This document shows positions 36,234-44,052 of a DNA stretch of 64,000 bases, one piece after another (positions within the stretch are counted from its first letter, which is position 1; each line of letters opens with the position of its first letter). The stretch is from Paucibacter sp. KBW04 (GTDB lineage Bacteria > Pseudomonadota > Gammaproteobacteria > Burkholderiales > Burkholderiaceae_C): assembly GCF_003852425.1 (NCBI RefSeq), contig NZ_QAJN01000010.1, forward strand, positions 124,724 to 188,723, given 5' to 3'. The notes below the pieces were generated by a model. That model did not search any database, was not told the origin of the DNA, and saw nothing but the letters and a program-made list of their open reading frames with translations. A program made the position numbers and the translations under genes.

Positions 36234-36800
36234 AACCACCAGCAGCGCCACGGCGGGCTGCTGGCTTTGATTGCGGATGGCGTGGGGCCCGTCCACCGCG
36301 TAGCGCGCTGTCTCACCCGTGTTGAGGGTCTGTGCGGCGCCGCCTGCATTCACCACCAGGCTGCCGCTGAGCACACTCAGATGCTCACGCGAGCCGGGCT
36401 CGTGCGCGGCCGACTCCAGTGCGCCGCCGGGCTGCACGCTCAGCTCATACCACTCGAACTGGCCGGCCAGATCGATGGGCCCCAGGATGCGCAGCTGGCA
36501 CAGGCCGTCCGGGCTGCTCATCGAGGGTGTTCCGTGGGCCGGCACGGTCTCGATGGCCGGTGGGCTTGTGCGTTCACCGCCCAGCAGTTCGGCCAATTCC
36601 ACCCGCAAGGCATTGGCCAGACGCCAGACCACGGCAACTGTCGGATTGGCCTGATTGCGCTCTATCTGCGACAACATGGACTTGGAAACCCCGGCGCGCC
36701 GCGACAACTCGTCCAAGGACAAGCCCTGGGCTTGCCTCAAGGCTTGCAAGGTGGCGCCCACCTTGGGGGGCTCGAGTGCGTCCAAATTCGCTGCAGACAT
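36222..36800 (-). CDS. XRE-family regulator with C-terminal cupin domain
   Basis: Transcription regulator of 192 aa. The helix-turn-helix ([20 protein letters not shown], then [14 protein letters not shown]) spans about residues 17-72, and a cupin barrel (about 110-190, with [16 protein letters not shown]) probably senses a small ligand. The start at 36800 ([12 protein letters not shown]) is preferred to an ATG 39 nt upstream. It is divergent from kbl-tdh with 94 nt between, where a palindrome overlaps the predicted kbl transcription start, so it most likely controls threonine catabolism. Confidence 0.9.
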   Translation of the reverse strand: MSAANLDALEPPKVGATLQALRQAQGLSLDELSRRAGVSKSMLSQIERNQANPTVAVVWRLANALRVELAELLGGERTSPPAIETVPAHGTPSMSSPDGLCQLRILGPIDLAGQFEWYELSVQPGGALESAAHEPGSREHLSVLSGSLVVNAGGAAQTLNTGETARYAVDGPHAIRNQSQQPAVALLVVLHS

Positions 36801-36802
36801 GC

Positions 36803-36831
36803 TTGACCTTGAAAATGAAATCCTAGATACT
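36803..36831 (+). promoter_or_regulatory. Candidate sigma-70 promoter of kbl-tdh
   Basis: TTGACC (36803-36808) and GATACT (36826-36831) are spaced 17 nt apart, matching the consensus at 5 and 4 of 6 positions. The transcript would begin near 36838, inside the adjacent palindrome. Confidence 0.55.
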
Positions 36832-36833
36832 GC

Positions 36834-36860
36834 ACGCAAATTCGATATATCGAACTGCGT
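36834..36860. promoter_or_regulatory. Palindromic operator candidate for the XRE-cupin regulator
   Basis: The 14-bp perfect palindrome TTCGATATATCGAA (36841-36854) is flanked by ACGCA (36834-36838) and TGCGT (36856-36860), extending the dyad with a one-base offset. It sits at the predicted transcription start of kbl, 33 nt from the regulator's own start codon, as expected for a repressor site that also allows autoregulation. Confidence 0.6.
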
Positions 36861-36894
36861 TCAATTTAGTGAATTGTGCACCAGGAGACACCAC

Positions 36895-38100
36895 ATGGCT
36901 ACCGCGCAAAACTTCTACGACCACATCAATGCCGAACTCGCTGGCATCCGTGAGGCAGGCCTCTACAAAAGCGAGCGCATCATCACCGGCGCCCAGAGCG
37001 CGGTGGTGCACACGAATGACGGCCGGGAGGTGATCAATCTCTGCGCCAACAACTATCTGGGCCTGTCCTCTCATCCCGAGGTGATTGAGGCCGCCCACGA
37101 GGCCCTGCGCACGCACGGCTACGGCCTGTCCTCCGTGCGTTTTATCTGCGGCACCCAAGACCTGCACAAAACCCTGGAAGCGCGCCTGTCCAAATTCCTG
37201 GGCACCGAGGACACCATTCTTTACGCCGCGGCTTTTGACGCCAACGGCGGCCTGTTCGAGCCCCTGCTGGGCGAGCAAGACGCCATCATCAGCGACGAGC
37301 TGAACCACGCTTCTATCATTGACGGCATCCGTCTGTGCAAGGCCAAGCGCTTCCGTTACAAGCACAATGATCTGGCCGATCTGCAAGCCCAGCTGGAAGC
37401 CGCAAAGGCGGCCGGCGCCCGCCACACCCTGGTGTTCACCGACGGCGTGTTCTCCATGGACGGCACCATCGCCCAGCTGGACAAGATCCGCGCTCTGTGC
37501 GATCAGTACGGTGCCTTGCTGGGCATCGACGAATGCCATGCCAGCGGCTTCCTGGGCCAGACCGGCCGCGGCACGCATGAGTACCGGGGTGTGTTCGGCA
37601 AGATTGACATCATCACCGGCACCCTGGGCAAGGCCCTGGGCGGCGCCTCGGGTGGTTTCACCAGCGGCCGCAAGGAAGTGATCGAGCTGCTGCGTCAGCG
37701 TTCGCGCCCCTATCTGTTCTCCAACACCGTGGCCCCCAGCATCGTCGGCGCCTCCATCAAAGTGCTGGACCTGCTGGAAGCCTCCACCGCCTTGCGCGAC
37801 AAGCTGGAAGCCAACACCGCCTACTTCCGCGCCGCCATCCAGGCGGCCGGCTTCGAGATCAAGCCTGGCACCCATCCCATCGTGCCCATCATGGTGTACG
37901 ACGCGGTGATGGCGCAAAAACTCAGCGCCCGCATTCTGGAACTGGGCATCTACGCCGTGGGCTTCTTCTTCCCCGTCGTTCCCAAAGGCCAGGCCCGCAT
38001 CCGTGTGCAGGTTTCGGCCGGCCACGAGCGCGAACATTTGGAAAAAGCCGTGGCCGCCTTCACCCAGGCGGGCCGCGAACTGGGCCTCATCAAGGCCTAA
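36895..38100 (+). CDS. kbl: Glycine C-acetyltransferase (2-amino-3-ketobutyrate CoA ligase)
   Basis: PLP enzyme of 401 aa that cleaves 2-amino-3-oxobutanoate with CoA into glycine and acetyl-CoA, the second step of threonine catabolism. The alpha-oxoamine synthase fold is clear: [31 protein letters not shown], the aspartate in [12 protein letters not shown], and the PLP lysine in [13 protein letters not shown]. The start at 36895 ([10 protein letters not shown]) has AGGAG upstream. It is 25 nt upstream of the threonine dehydrogenase gene. Confidence 0.96.
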   Translation: MATAQNFYDHINAELAGIREAGLYKSERIITGAQSAVVHTNDGREVINLCANNYLGLSSHPEVIEAAHEALRTHGYGLSSVRFICGTQDLHKTLEARLSKFLGTEDTILYAAAFDANGGLFEPLLGEQDAIISDELNHASIIDGIRLCKAKRFRYKHNDLADLQAQLEAAKAAGARHTLVFTDGVFSMDGTIAQLDKIRALCDQYGALLGIDECHASGFLGQTGRGTHEYRGVFGKIDIITGTLGKALGGASGGFTSGRKEVIELLRQRSRPYLFSNTVAPSIVGASIKVLDLLEASTALRDKLEANTAYFRAAIQAAGFEIKPGTHPIVPIMVYDAVMAQKLSARILELGIYAVGFFFPVVPKGQARIRVQVSAGHEREHLEKAVAAFTQAGRELGLIKA

Positions 38101-38125
38101 GCAGAGACTTCAGCAGACTTTCGAC

Positions 38126-39073
38126 ATGACCACCAAGATTCTCATCATCGGCGCCAACGGCCAAATCGGCTCGGAACTGGCCGCAGAACTGGCCCTGCGC
38201 CATGGCAATGCCAACGTCATCACCAGCGATCTGGCCCCGCAAGGCCGGGTGCCCCAGCTCAATCACGAGATGCTGGACGTGACCGACGCGGCCGCCCTGG
38301 CCGCCGTGGTCAAGCGCCATGGCATCACCCAGATCTACCATCTGGCGGCGGCCCTCTCGGCCACCGGTGAGAAGCACCCGATGTGGGCTTGGGACCTGAA
38401 TATGAAGGGTCTGCTGAACGTCCTGGAACTGGCCCGGGTGCAAAAGCTGGAACGCATTTTCTGGCCCAGCTCCATCGCCGCTTTCGGCCCCTCGACGCCG
38501 ACGCTGGACACGCCGCAGACCACCGTGATGGACCCCACCACCATCTACGGCATCTCGAAGTTAGCCGGCGAGCGCTGGTGCGCCTGGTACCACGCCAACC
38601 ATGGTGTGGACGTGCGCAGCATCCGCTACCCCGGCCTGATCAGCCACAAGACCCCGCCCGGTGGCGGCACCACTGACTATGCGGTCGACATCTTCTATCA
38701 CGCCCTCAAGACCGGCAGCTACAACTGCTTCCTGGAAGAAAAGCAGGGCCTGCCCATGATGTATATGCCCGACGCGCTGCGCGCCACCATCGAGCTGATG
38801 GAAGCGCCCGCCGAATCCGTCAAGCAGCGCGGCTCCTACAACCTGGGCGGCGTGAGCTTCACCCCGGCCGAGATTGCCGCCGCCATCCGCGCCCATCTGC
38901 CCGATTTCAAAATCAGCTACGCGCCCGACTTCCGCCAGGCCATCGCCGCCAGCTGGCCGCAGCGCATCGACGACAGCGAGGCCCACAAGGATTGGGGCTG
39001 GAAGCTGGAGTACGACCTGCGCGCCATCGTGGCCGATATGCTCAAGGAAATAGCCCGCAAAGAGGCGGTTTAA
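38126..39073 (+). CDS. L-threonine 3-dehydrogenase, SDR/epimerase-like type
   Basis: NAD-dependent extended short-chain dehydrogenase of 315 aa, predicted to oxidise L-threonine to 2-amino-3-oxobutanoate, which KBL then cleaves. The nucleotide-binding motif is IIGANGQIGSELAAEL at the N-terminus. The catalytic tyrosine/lysine pair is in IYGISKLAGE, with an upstream serine in WPSSIAAFGPSTP. This is the bacterial SDR-type enzyme rather than the zinc-dependent Tdh of E. coli. The function is supported by adjacency to kbl in one transcript. Confidence 0.9.
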   Translation: MTTKILIIGANGQIGSELAAELALRHGNANVITSDLAPQGRVPQLNHEMLDVTDAAALAAVVKRHGITQIYHLAAALSATGEKHPMWAWDLNMKGLLNVLELARVQKLERIFWPSSIAAFGPSTPTLDTPQTTVMDPTTIYGISKLAGERWCAWYHANHGVDVRSIRYPGLISHKTPPGGGTTDYAVDIFYHALKTGSYNCFLEEKQGLPMMYMPDALRATIELMEAPAESVKQRGSYNLGGVSFTPAEIAAAIRAHLPDFKISYAPDFRQAIAASWPQRIDDSEAHKDWGWKLEYDLRAIVADMLKEIARKEAV

Positions 39074-39114
39074 GCCGGGATGGCTTCGGGGGCTGCTGCT
39101 AAGCTGGGTTCATC

Positions 39115-40002
39115 ATGCCCAAGCCCATTCAGCGCCTCCTTCCTGTCGCTCTCTGCCTGAGCTTGTGGGCGGCCGCCGCCTCGGTATCGGCCGCCGAGCC
39201 GAGCGCGGAAGAGCCCAAACGACCCGTAGCCGAACCGTCTTGGTTTGATCTGCCCGGTGATGATTTGCGTTATCTGCTGGGTGCCAGCCTGAGCTATTCG
39301 CCGTCCTATCCCGGTGCCCGCATCATGGAGACCTCCCTCAAGCCCATGTGGGCGGCGCGCTGGGGCAAGTGGCGTTTGTCCAGCTCCGGCGGCGCCGGTC
39401 TGATGGGTTTTGGCGTGGAGTCCATTGGCCCAGGCTCGGGCGCCAGCCGCGATTTATTCCGCTCGGACACGCTGCGTTTGGGCCTCACTCTGCGTCTGGA
39501 CAATGGCCGCCGCAGCAGCGATGCCGCCTACACCGAGGGCCTGCCCGATATCGGCCGCACCCTGCGTCTGCGTCTTTACGCCAGCAAGACTCTGGCCCCG
39601 CAATGGCAGCTTTCTGCCGCCTGGAGCCAGGATGCGCTGGGCCGCCAAGGCGGGGCGATCTGGAATGCCGACCTGGCACACCGTCTCTATCGCTCTGCCA
39701 ACGGCGCGGGCGAGCTGATGGCGGGCGTGGGCCTGTCCGGTGGTGATGGGCGTTATTTGCTCAGCTACTACGGCGTGCCGCCAGACAGCGCGGCGGCCCA
39801 GCGCCTGGGGCGCAGCTTTGTGCCTGGCGCGGGCTTTAGCGAGGTCAATCTGGGCCTGTCTTACACCCGCGCGCTAAGCCCCCACTGGGTGTTCAATAGC
39901 AGCGCGGGCTGGAGTCATTTGCTAGGCCCCGCGGCGGCCAGCCCGCTGACCGAAAGGCTGAGCAATTTCAGCCTGGGCTTCAGTCTGGGCTGGCGGAACT
40001 GA
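39115..40002 (+). CDS. MipA/OmpV family outer-membrane protein
   Basis: A 295-aa protein with a signal peptide (cleavage near ASVSAAEP, about residue 27) and a beta-barrel-like pattern of alternating strands. Family marks are LLGASLSYSPSYPGA near the start, GFGVESIGPGSGASRDLF, and the closing strand FSLGFSLGWRN with a penultimate aromatic/polar end. MipA is described as a scaffold between murein synthases, and OmpV members as porin-like; which applies here is unknown. It is convergent with the alpha/beta hydrolase gene, 11 nt away. Confidence 0.87.
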   Translation: MPKPIQRLLPVALCLSLWAAAASVSAAEPSAEEPKRPVAEPSWFDLPGDDLRYLLGASLSYSPSYPGARIMETSLKPMWAARWGKWRLSSSGGAGLMGFGVESIGPGSGASRDLFRSDTLRLGLTLRLDNGRRSSDAAYTEGLPDIGRTLRLRLYASKTLAPQWQLSAAWSQDALGRQGGAIWNADLAHRLYRSANGAGELMAGVGLSGGDGRYLLSYYGVPPDSAAAQRLGRSFVPGAGFSEVNLGLSYTRALSPHWVFNSSAGWSHLLGPAAASPLTERLSNFSLGFSLGWRN

Positions 40003-40013
40003 GAGTTAGGCGC

Positions 40014-40817
40014 TCAGGTGCCCAAGATTTGCCGCAAGCTCGCCAGCATTTCTTCCGGCGCCTCGCCCATCAGGGAATGGCCTGAAGGCAGGAGGTAGGT
40101 CTTGGCCTTGAGCGCTGCGGCCAGGCTCTGGCTCTGCTTGGGCGCCGTCATCTGGTCGCGCTCGCCCAGCAGCAGGCTGACGGGGCATTGCACTTTGGCC
40201 GCCGCCTCCATGCCTTGATCGTAGGCATCGCAGACGCGGAAGTCGTGCTCAAACAGGTTCAAAGCCGTCTGCTTGGCTTGGACGCGCTCCATCAGGGCGC
40301 GGCTACCGCCCTGCAGCCAGGCACCGGGGCCGGGATAGCTAGGCTTGCTGGCCCAAGTGGAGATGGAGAAGCTATTGACCATGGCGATGGCTTTCAGAGG
40401 TTGATCACGCGCCGTGCTCAGCAAGGCCTCGGACACCTTCATCGGGTAGGCCGTGCCCACCATCACCAGCTGGCGCACCCGCGCGGGCGCCTGGGCGGCG
40501 GCTTCCAAGGCGATCAAGGAACCCATGCTATGGCCCACCAGGCTGGCTTGCTGCACGCCCGCGGCATCCAGCAACTCCAGCAACCAAGTGCCTAGCTCGG
40601 GCACGCCGCCCAGCACAGGATTGCCGCTGCGGCCATGGCCGGGCAGATCCACGGCCAAGACGCTATGGCCATGGTGAGCGAACCAGCGTGCCAGCAAGGT
40701 CCAGACGCTATGGTCGTTCAGCGCCCCATGCACGAACACGAGGCAGGGCAGGGCGGGGTTGAAGGGCTTGCCGCCGGTGTAGGCATAGGCTTGCGTGCCT
40801 TTGACATTGAGTTCCAT
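40014..40817 (-). CDS. Alpha/beta-fold hydrolase
   Basis: A 267-aa cytoplasmic hydrolase. The oxyanion region is in LVFVHGALNDHSVW, the nucleophile elbow is GHSMGSL, and the catalytic histidine is in LPSGHSLMGE near the C-terminus; an acid in the LLGERDQMTAP segment completes the triad. The lid region and substrate are not recognisable. It lies 18 nt downstream of the sulfhydrylase gene with GGGAGGA before the ATG, so the two are probably co-transcribed. Confidence 0.9.
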   Translation of the reverse strand: MELNVKGTQAYAYTGGKPFNPALPCLVFVHGALNDHSVWTLLARWFAHHGHSVLAVDLPGHGRSGNPVLGGVPELGTWLLELLDAAGVQQASLVGHSMGSLIALEAAAQAPARVRQLVMVGTAYPMKVSEALLSTARDQPLKAIAMVNSFSISTWASKPSYPGPGAWLQGGSRALMERVQAKQTALNLFEHDFRVCDAYDQGMEAAAKVQCPVSLLLGERDQMTAPKQSQSLAAALKAKTYLLPSGHSLMGEAPEEMLASLRQILGT

Positions 40818-40835
40818 CGCTTCAGTCCTCCCGGC

Positions 40836-42140
40836 TTATTTGCTGGCGCGCTTGAGCGCTTGTTTCAGATCGGCGATCAAATCGTCGGCATCTTCCAGGC
40901 CGATAGACAGGCGCAAGGTGCCGGCCGTGATGCCGGCTTGCGCCAGCGCTGCATCATCCATGCGGCTGTGGGTGGTGGAGGCGGGATGGATGACCAGGGA
41001 GCGGCAGTCCCCCACATTGGCCAGGTGGGAGAAGATCTTCAAGGCCTCGACAAAGGCTCGGCCTTGTTCGCGCGAGCCCTTCAGATCGAAGCTGAATACC
41101 GAGCCGCAGCCGCGTGGCAAGAGCTCTTGCGCCAGCGCATGACTGAGGTGGCTGGCAAGACCGGGATAGCCCACCTGGGCCACTTGCGGCTGGGCGGCCA
41201 GAAACTCCGCCACCTTCTGCGCGTTCTGCACATGGCGCTGCATGCGCAGAGACAAGGTCTCGATGCCTTGCAGAATCAGCCAAGCCGTGTGTGGGCTCAT
41301 GCAGGCGCCGAAATCGCGCAGCCCCTCGCGGCGTGCGCGAAGCAAAAAGGCACCCACCGTGCTTTCCTCGCTGAAGACCATGTCGTGGAAGCCGGCATAG
41401 GGCTCGCACAGTTCGGGGAAGAGGCCGTGTTTGGCATGGGCCGCGTCCCAGTCGAAGCGGCCGCTGTCCACCAGCACGCCGCCCACCACCGTGCCGTGGC
41501 CGCTCAGGAATTTGGTGGCCGAGTGGTAGACCAGATCGGCACCATGCTCGAAAGGTCGCAAGAGGTAAGGGGTAGTGAGGGTGGAGTCCACCAGCAAGGG
41601 CAGCTTGGCCTGATGGGCGATTTCCGCCACCTGCGGGATGTCCAGCACATCGAGGCCGGGGTTGCCCAGGGTCTCGCCAAACAGCAGCTTGGTATTGGGG
41701 CGGATGGCGGCGCGCCAGGCCGCGAAATCACCTGGCCGCACAAACGTCGTCTCGATGCCAAAGCGCCTGAGGGTGTAGTGCAGCAGATTGTGCGAGCCAC
41801 CGTAGAGCGCGCCGCTGGCCACGATGTGCGAGCCCGCGCCCGCCAAGGTGGCGATGGCCAGATGCAGGGCCGCCTGGCCGCTGCTGGTCGCGATCGCACC
41901 GACGCCGCCTTCCAAGGCTGCGACCCGTTCCTCGAAGACGGCCGTGGTTGGGTTGGACAAGCGCGAGTAAACATGGCCGGCGCGTTCCATATTGAAAAGC
42001 GAGGCCGCGTGTTCAGAGCTTTCAAACACAAAGGACGTGCTCAGATGCAGTGGCGTGACCCGGGCGCCCGTGCTGGGGTCTGGGGCGGCGCCCGCATGCA
42101 GGGCCAAGGTGTCGAAAGAGGGGTCGGCGTAGCCAGCCAT
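40836..42140 (-). CDS. metY: O-acetylhomoserine aminocarboxypropyltransferase (sulfhydrylase)
   Basis: PLP-dependent Cys/Met-metabolism enzyme of 434 aa, predicted to make homocysteine (or methionine) from O-acetylhomoserine and sulfide or methanethiol. The N-terminus FDTLALHAG, the PLP lysine in YHSATKFLSGHGTVVGG and the length above 420 aa favour the MetY subgroup over the shorter cystathionine synthases. The start at 42140 (MAGYADPSF) has GGGAGA upstream; an ATG 60 nt earlier lies in the divergent promoter region. It could also act on O-succinylhomoserine. Confidence 0.9.
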   Translation of the reverse strand: MAGYADPSFDTLALHAGAAPDPSTGARVTPLHLSTSFVFESSEHAASLFNMERAGHVYSRLSNPTTAVFEERVAALEGGVGAIATSSGQAALHLAIATLAGAGSHIVASGALYGGSHNLLHYTLRRFGIETTFVRPGDFAAWRAAIRPNTKLLFGETLGNPGLDVLDIPQVAEIAHQAKLPLLVDSTLTTPYLLRPFEHGADLVYHSATKFLSGHGTVVGGVLVDSGRFDWDAAHAKHGLFPELCEPYAGFHDMVFSEESTVGAFLLRARREGLRDFGACMSPHTAWLILQGIETLSLRMQRHVQNAQKVAEFLAAQPQVAQVGYPGLASHLSHALAQELLPRGCGSVFSFDLKGSREQGRAFVEALKIFSHLANVGDCRSLVIHPASTTHSRMDDAALAQAGITAGTLRLSIGLEDADDLIADLKQALKRASK

Positions 42141-42247
42141 GGTGTCTCCCAGGTGTTTGATGCGCGAATTGTGTGCTATGTTTCCATGCAGTCGTATCAA
42201 GTGGGATCTGCATCTCGTTTCAGGCCCAGCATCAAGAGGAGAGAGTC

Positions 42248-42718
42248 ATGAAAGTCGTCGACATCCTGCGTGTCAAAGGCGGTACTTTGTTCACCGTCAC
42301 GCCCGACGAAAGCCTGGCCCAGGCCGTGGCCACCATGTCCGAGCGCGATATCGGCTCCCTGGTGGTGATGGAGCATGGTGACCTGGTCGGTATGTTGACC
42401 TTTCGTGAGGTGATTGCCGCCATCGCCCGCAACGGCGGTTCGGTCGGAACCTCGCTGGTGCGTAGCGTGATGGACGATCACCCCTTGACCTGCACGCCCG
42501 AGACCGAGATCGATGAAGTCCGCCGCATGATGCTGGGCCGTCATGCCCGCTATATGCCCGCGCTGAACGGCCGCACCTTGATGGGCGTGATCTCGTTCTA
42601 CGACGTGGCCAAGGCCGTGGTTGATGGCCAGGACTTCGAGAACCGCATGCTCAAAGCCTATATCCGCGACTGGCCGGTGGAAGAAAACGCCAGCACCGCG
42701 GGCGAGTCCAAGCTGTGA
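42248..42718 (+). CDS. CBS-domain pair protein
   Basis: A stand-alone Bateman module of 156 aa. The first CBS domain includes ESLAQAVATMSERDIGSLVV with GMLTFREVI, and the second TEIDEVRRMMLGRHARYMPA with GVISFYDVAK. Such modules bind adenosine nucleotides and regulate partner proteins; the partner is unknown. The start at 42248 (MKVVDILRVKGG) has GAGGAGAG upstream. It is divergent from metY and followed by an intrinsic terminator. Confidence 0.92.
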   Translation: MKVVDILRVKGGTLFTVTPDESLAQAVATMSERDIGSLVVMEHGDLVGMLTFREVIAAIARNGGSVGTSLVRSVMDDHPLTCTPETEIDEVRRMMLGRHARYMPALNGRTLMGVISFYDVAKAVVDGQDFENRMLKAYIRDWPVEENASTAGESKL

Positions 42719-42775
42719 AGCCCAAGCGGGCGGCGGCCTGAGCCATGCCTTCATGCCAGTTCCTGGCATCCAGCG

Positions 42776-42802
42776 AAAGCGGCCCGATGGCCGCTTTTTC
42801 TT
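42776..42802 (+). terminator. Intrinsic terminator after the CBS gene
   Basis: AAAGCGGCC (42776-42784) pairs with GGCCGCTTT (42789-42797) around CGAT, followed by further T residues. Its position argues that the next gene starts downstream, at 42811, rather than at the in-frame ATG 42745. Confidence 0.8.
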
Positions 42803-42810
42803 CGCCGACG

Positions 42811-43989
42811 ATGCAGGCCACGACCTTGCTGTCTTGCCGTCGCCGCAGTTGGCCGCTTGCCGCCTACCTGCTTTTCAGCCCTGTTGCCATGATGCCTGTC
42901 AGCCCTAGCTTCGCAGCAGCGGGTGGGCCGCAGATTCAGCGCCTGAGCCTGGCAGCCGGCCAGGCTCAGCAAGAGCTTTTGTTTGAGGTCACGGGTGAGC
43001 CGGGCGGCGGGGAGAGTCGCCTGGTCTTCGCCGCCTTGCGCAGCACCGTGGCCTTGGCCGCGATCGAGTTATTGGACCCTGAGCAGCGTCGCGTCTGGCG
43101 CCGCACGCCTGCTCAGCTGGGCTTCACGCCGCAGGCACTGGCCCAACACCCCGAGTTGGGTGATGCGATCGGCCTGCCCGAACTGCGTCGGCCCCAGCCT
43201 GGCCGCTGGCGATTGAGGCTTGAGCGGGCCCAGCCCTTGCGCCAGGCCGGGCAGCTCTTGTTTTCGTTCCGTCAACTGCCCCGGTTTGAGCTCAGCCTCA
43301 CGGCCCTCAGTGCCGAGCCGGCCGTGGGCCAGGTGCAGAACTATGTGCTGCGCCCGGCCGACTTTGGGGCGCCGATCTTGGGCCTGGGTGCCCTGGCCCT
43401 GGTCTTGCAGGACGCGGCCGGACAATCGTTTCCCGTACCTGCTGCACAAGAGCAGCTGCGCAGCCCGGCCGGGCTTTTGATCAGCGACGAGCCCGGCGCC
43501 TATATCAGCCGCTTCGCTTTGCCCGCTCCTGGCGAGTACCGCGTGCGAGCGCGTCAGCAGTTCCCTGGCGGCCAGTTCGCCGAGGCCGAGATCAAGCTGG
43601 TGGCACGCGGCGTTGCGGCCTTGGCGGGCTCACCCCTGCGTTTGGAAGGCATCCGTTTTGAGCGCCAGGCGGGCTGCTTGCAGGCCGCGGTGCTGGAACT
43701 CGGCCTGGACATCGCCAGCCCCGGGCTGTATGCCGTGACTGTGCAGTTGGTGCTGGGCGCCAACTCGCGCCAGCTCAGTCGCTCCGCCCAGCTGCAAGCC
43801 GGCAAGGCCAGTTTGCAGCTGGCCCTGCCCGCCAGCACTTTGCGCGAATTGGGTGGCGCGCCCAAGCGCATTGCTCGCCTAGGCCTGCTTCGCTTTGGGC
43901 CCGACAAAGCCGGTCCGGTGGCGGAGTTGCTGGACATTGCCCTCAGCGCCGAGCAGCAAGCGCAATTGATATCGCTGTGCGCCGGCTGA
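42811..43989 (+). CDS. Hypothetical exported beta-sandwich protein
   Basis: A 392-aa protein with a signal peptide (RRRSWPLAAYLLFSP, cleavage near PSFAAAGG, about residue 35). The mature part is strand-rich. The stretches ELLDP, a PGRW segment and GEYRVRARQQFPGG resemble parts of the dockerin protein encoded convergently at 44053, as does the C-terminal pattern GLDIASPGLYAVTVQLVLG compared with that protein's NNAGSYQVSFKILDAQG. The two are probably paralogues, but this one lacks a dockerin. The start at 42811 is chosen because a terminator hairpin lies between it and the upstream ATG. Function unknown. Confidence 0.72.
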   Translation: MQATTLLSCRRRSWPLAAYLLFSPVAMMPVSPSFAAAGGPQIQRLSLAAGQAQQELLFEVTGEPGGGESRLVFAALRSTVALAAIELLDPEQRRVWRRTPAQLGFTPQALAQHPELGDAIGLPELRRPQPGRWRLRLERAQPLRQAGQLLFSFRQLPRFELSLTALSAEPAVGQVQNYVLRPADFGAPILGLGALALVLQDAAGQSFPVPAAQEQLRSPAGLLISDEPGAYISRFALPAPGEYRVRARQQFPGGQFAEAEIKLVARGVAALAGSPLRLEGIRFERQAGCLQAAVLELGLDIASPGLYAVTVQLVLGANSRQLSRSAQLQAGKASLQLALPASTLRELGGAPKRIARLGLLRFGPDKAGPVAELLDIALSAEQQAQLISLCAG

Positions 43990-44020
43990 TCGGGTCTACA
44001 AGCCAAGAAGGGTGGCCATG

Positions 44021-44042
44021 AAAAAAGCCCCTTGCGGGGCTT
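44021..44042 (-). terminator. Intrinsic terminator of the dockerin gene
   Basis: AAGCCCC (44025-44031) and GGGGCTT (44036-44042) form a perfect stem with a 4-nt loop. Read on the minus strand it is followed by a run of T residues (complement of the A run at 44021-44026). It also separates the convergent gene that ends at 43989. Confidence 0.8.
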
Positions 44043-44052
44043 GCTTCAACTC

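Noticed and set aside
42141-42247. Divergent promoter pair between metY and the CBS gene
   Set aside because: A promoter must exist here, but no hexamer pair could be defended by eye.
40635-42251. 538-codon plus-strand frame opposite metY and the alpha/beta hydrolase
   Set aside because: Complementary to two genes with clear catalytic motifs; composition is typical of an antisense frame.
42745-42810. Upstream start for the exported protein at 42811
   Set aside because: A terminator hairpin lies between this ATG and 42811, and the extension would put 22 atypical residues before the signal peptide.
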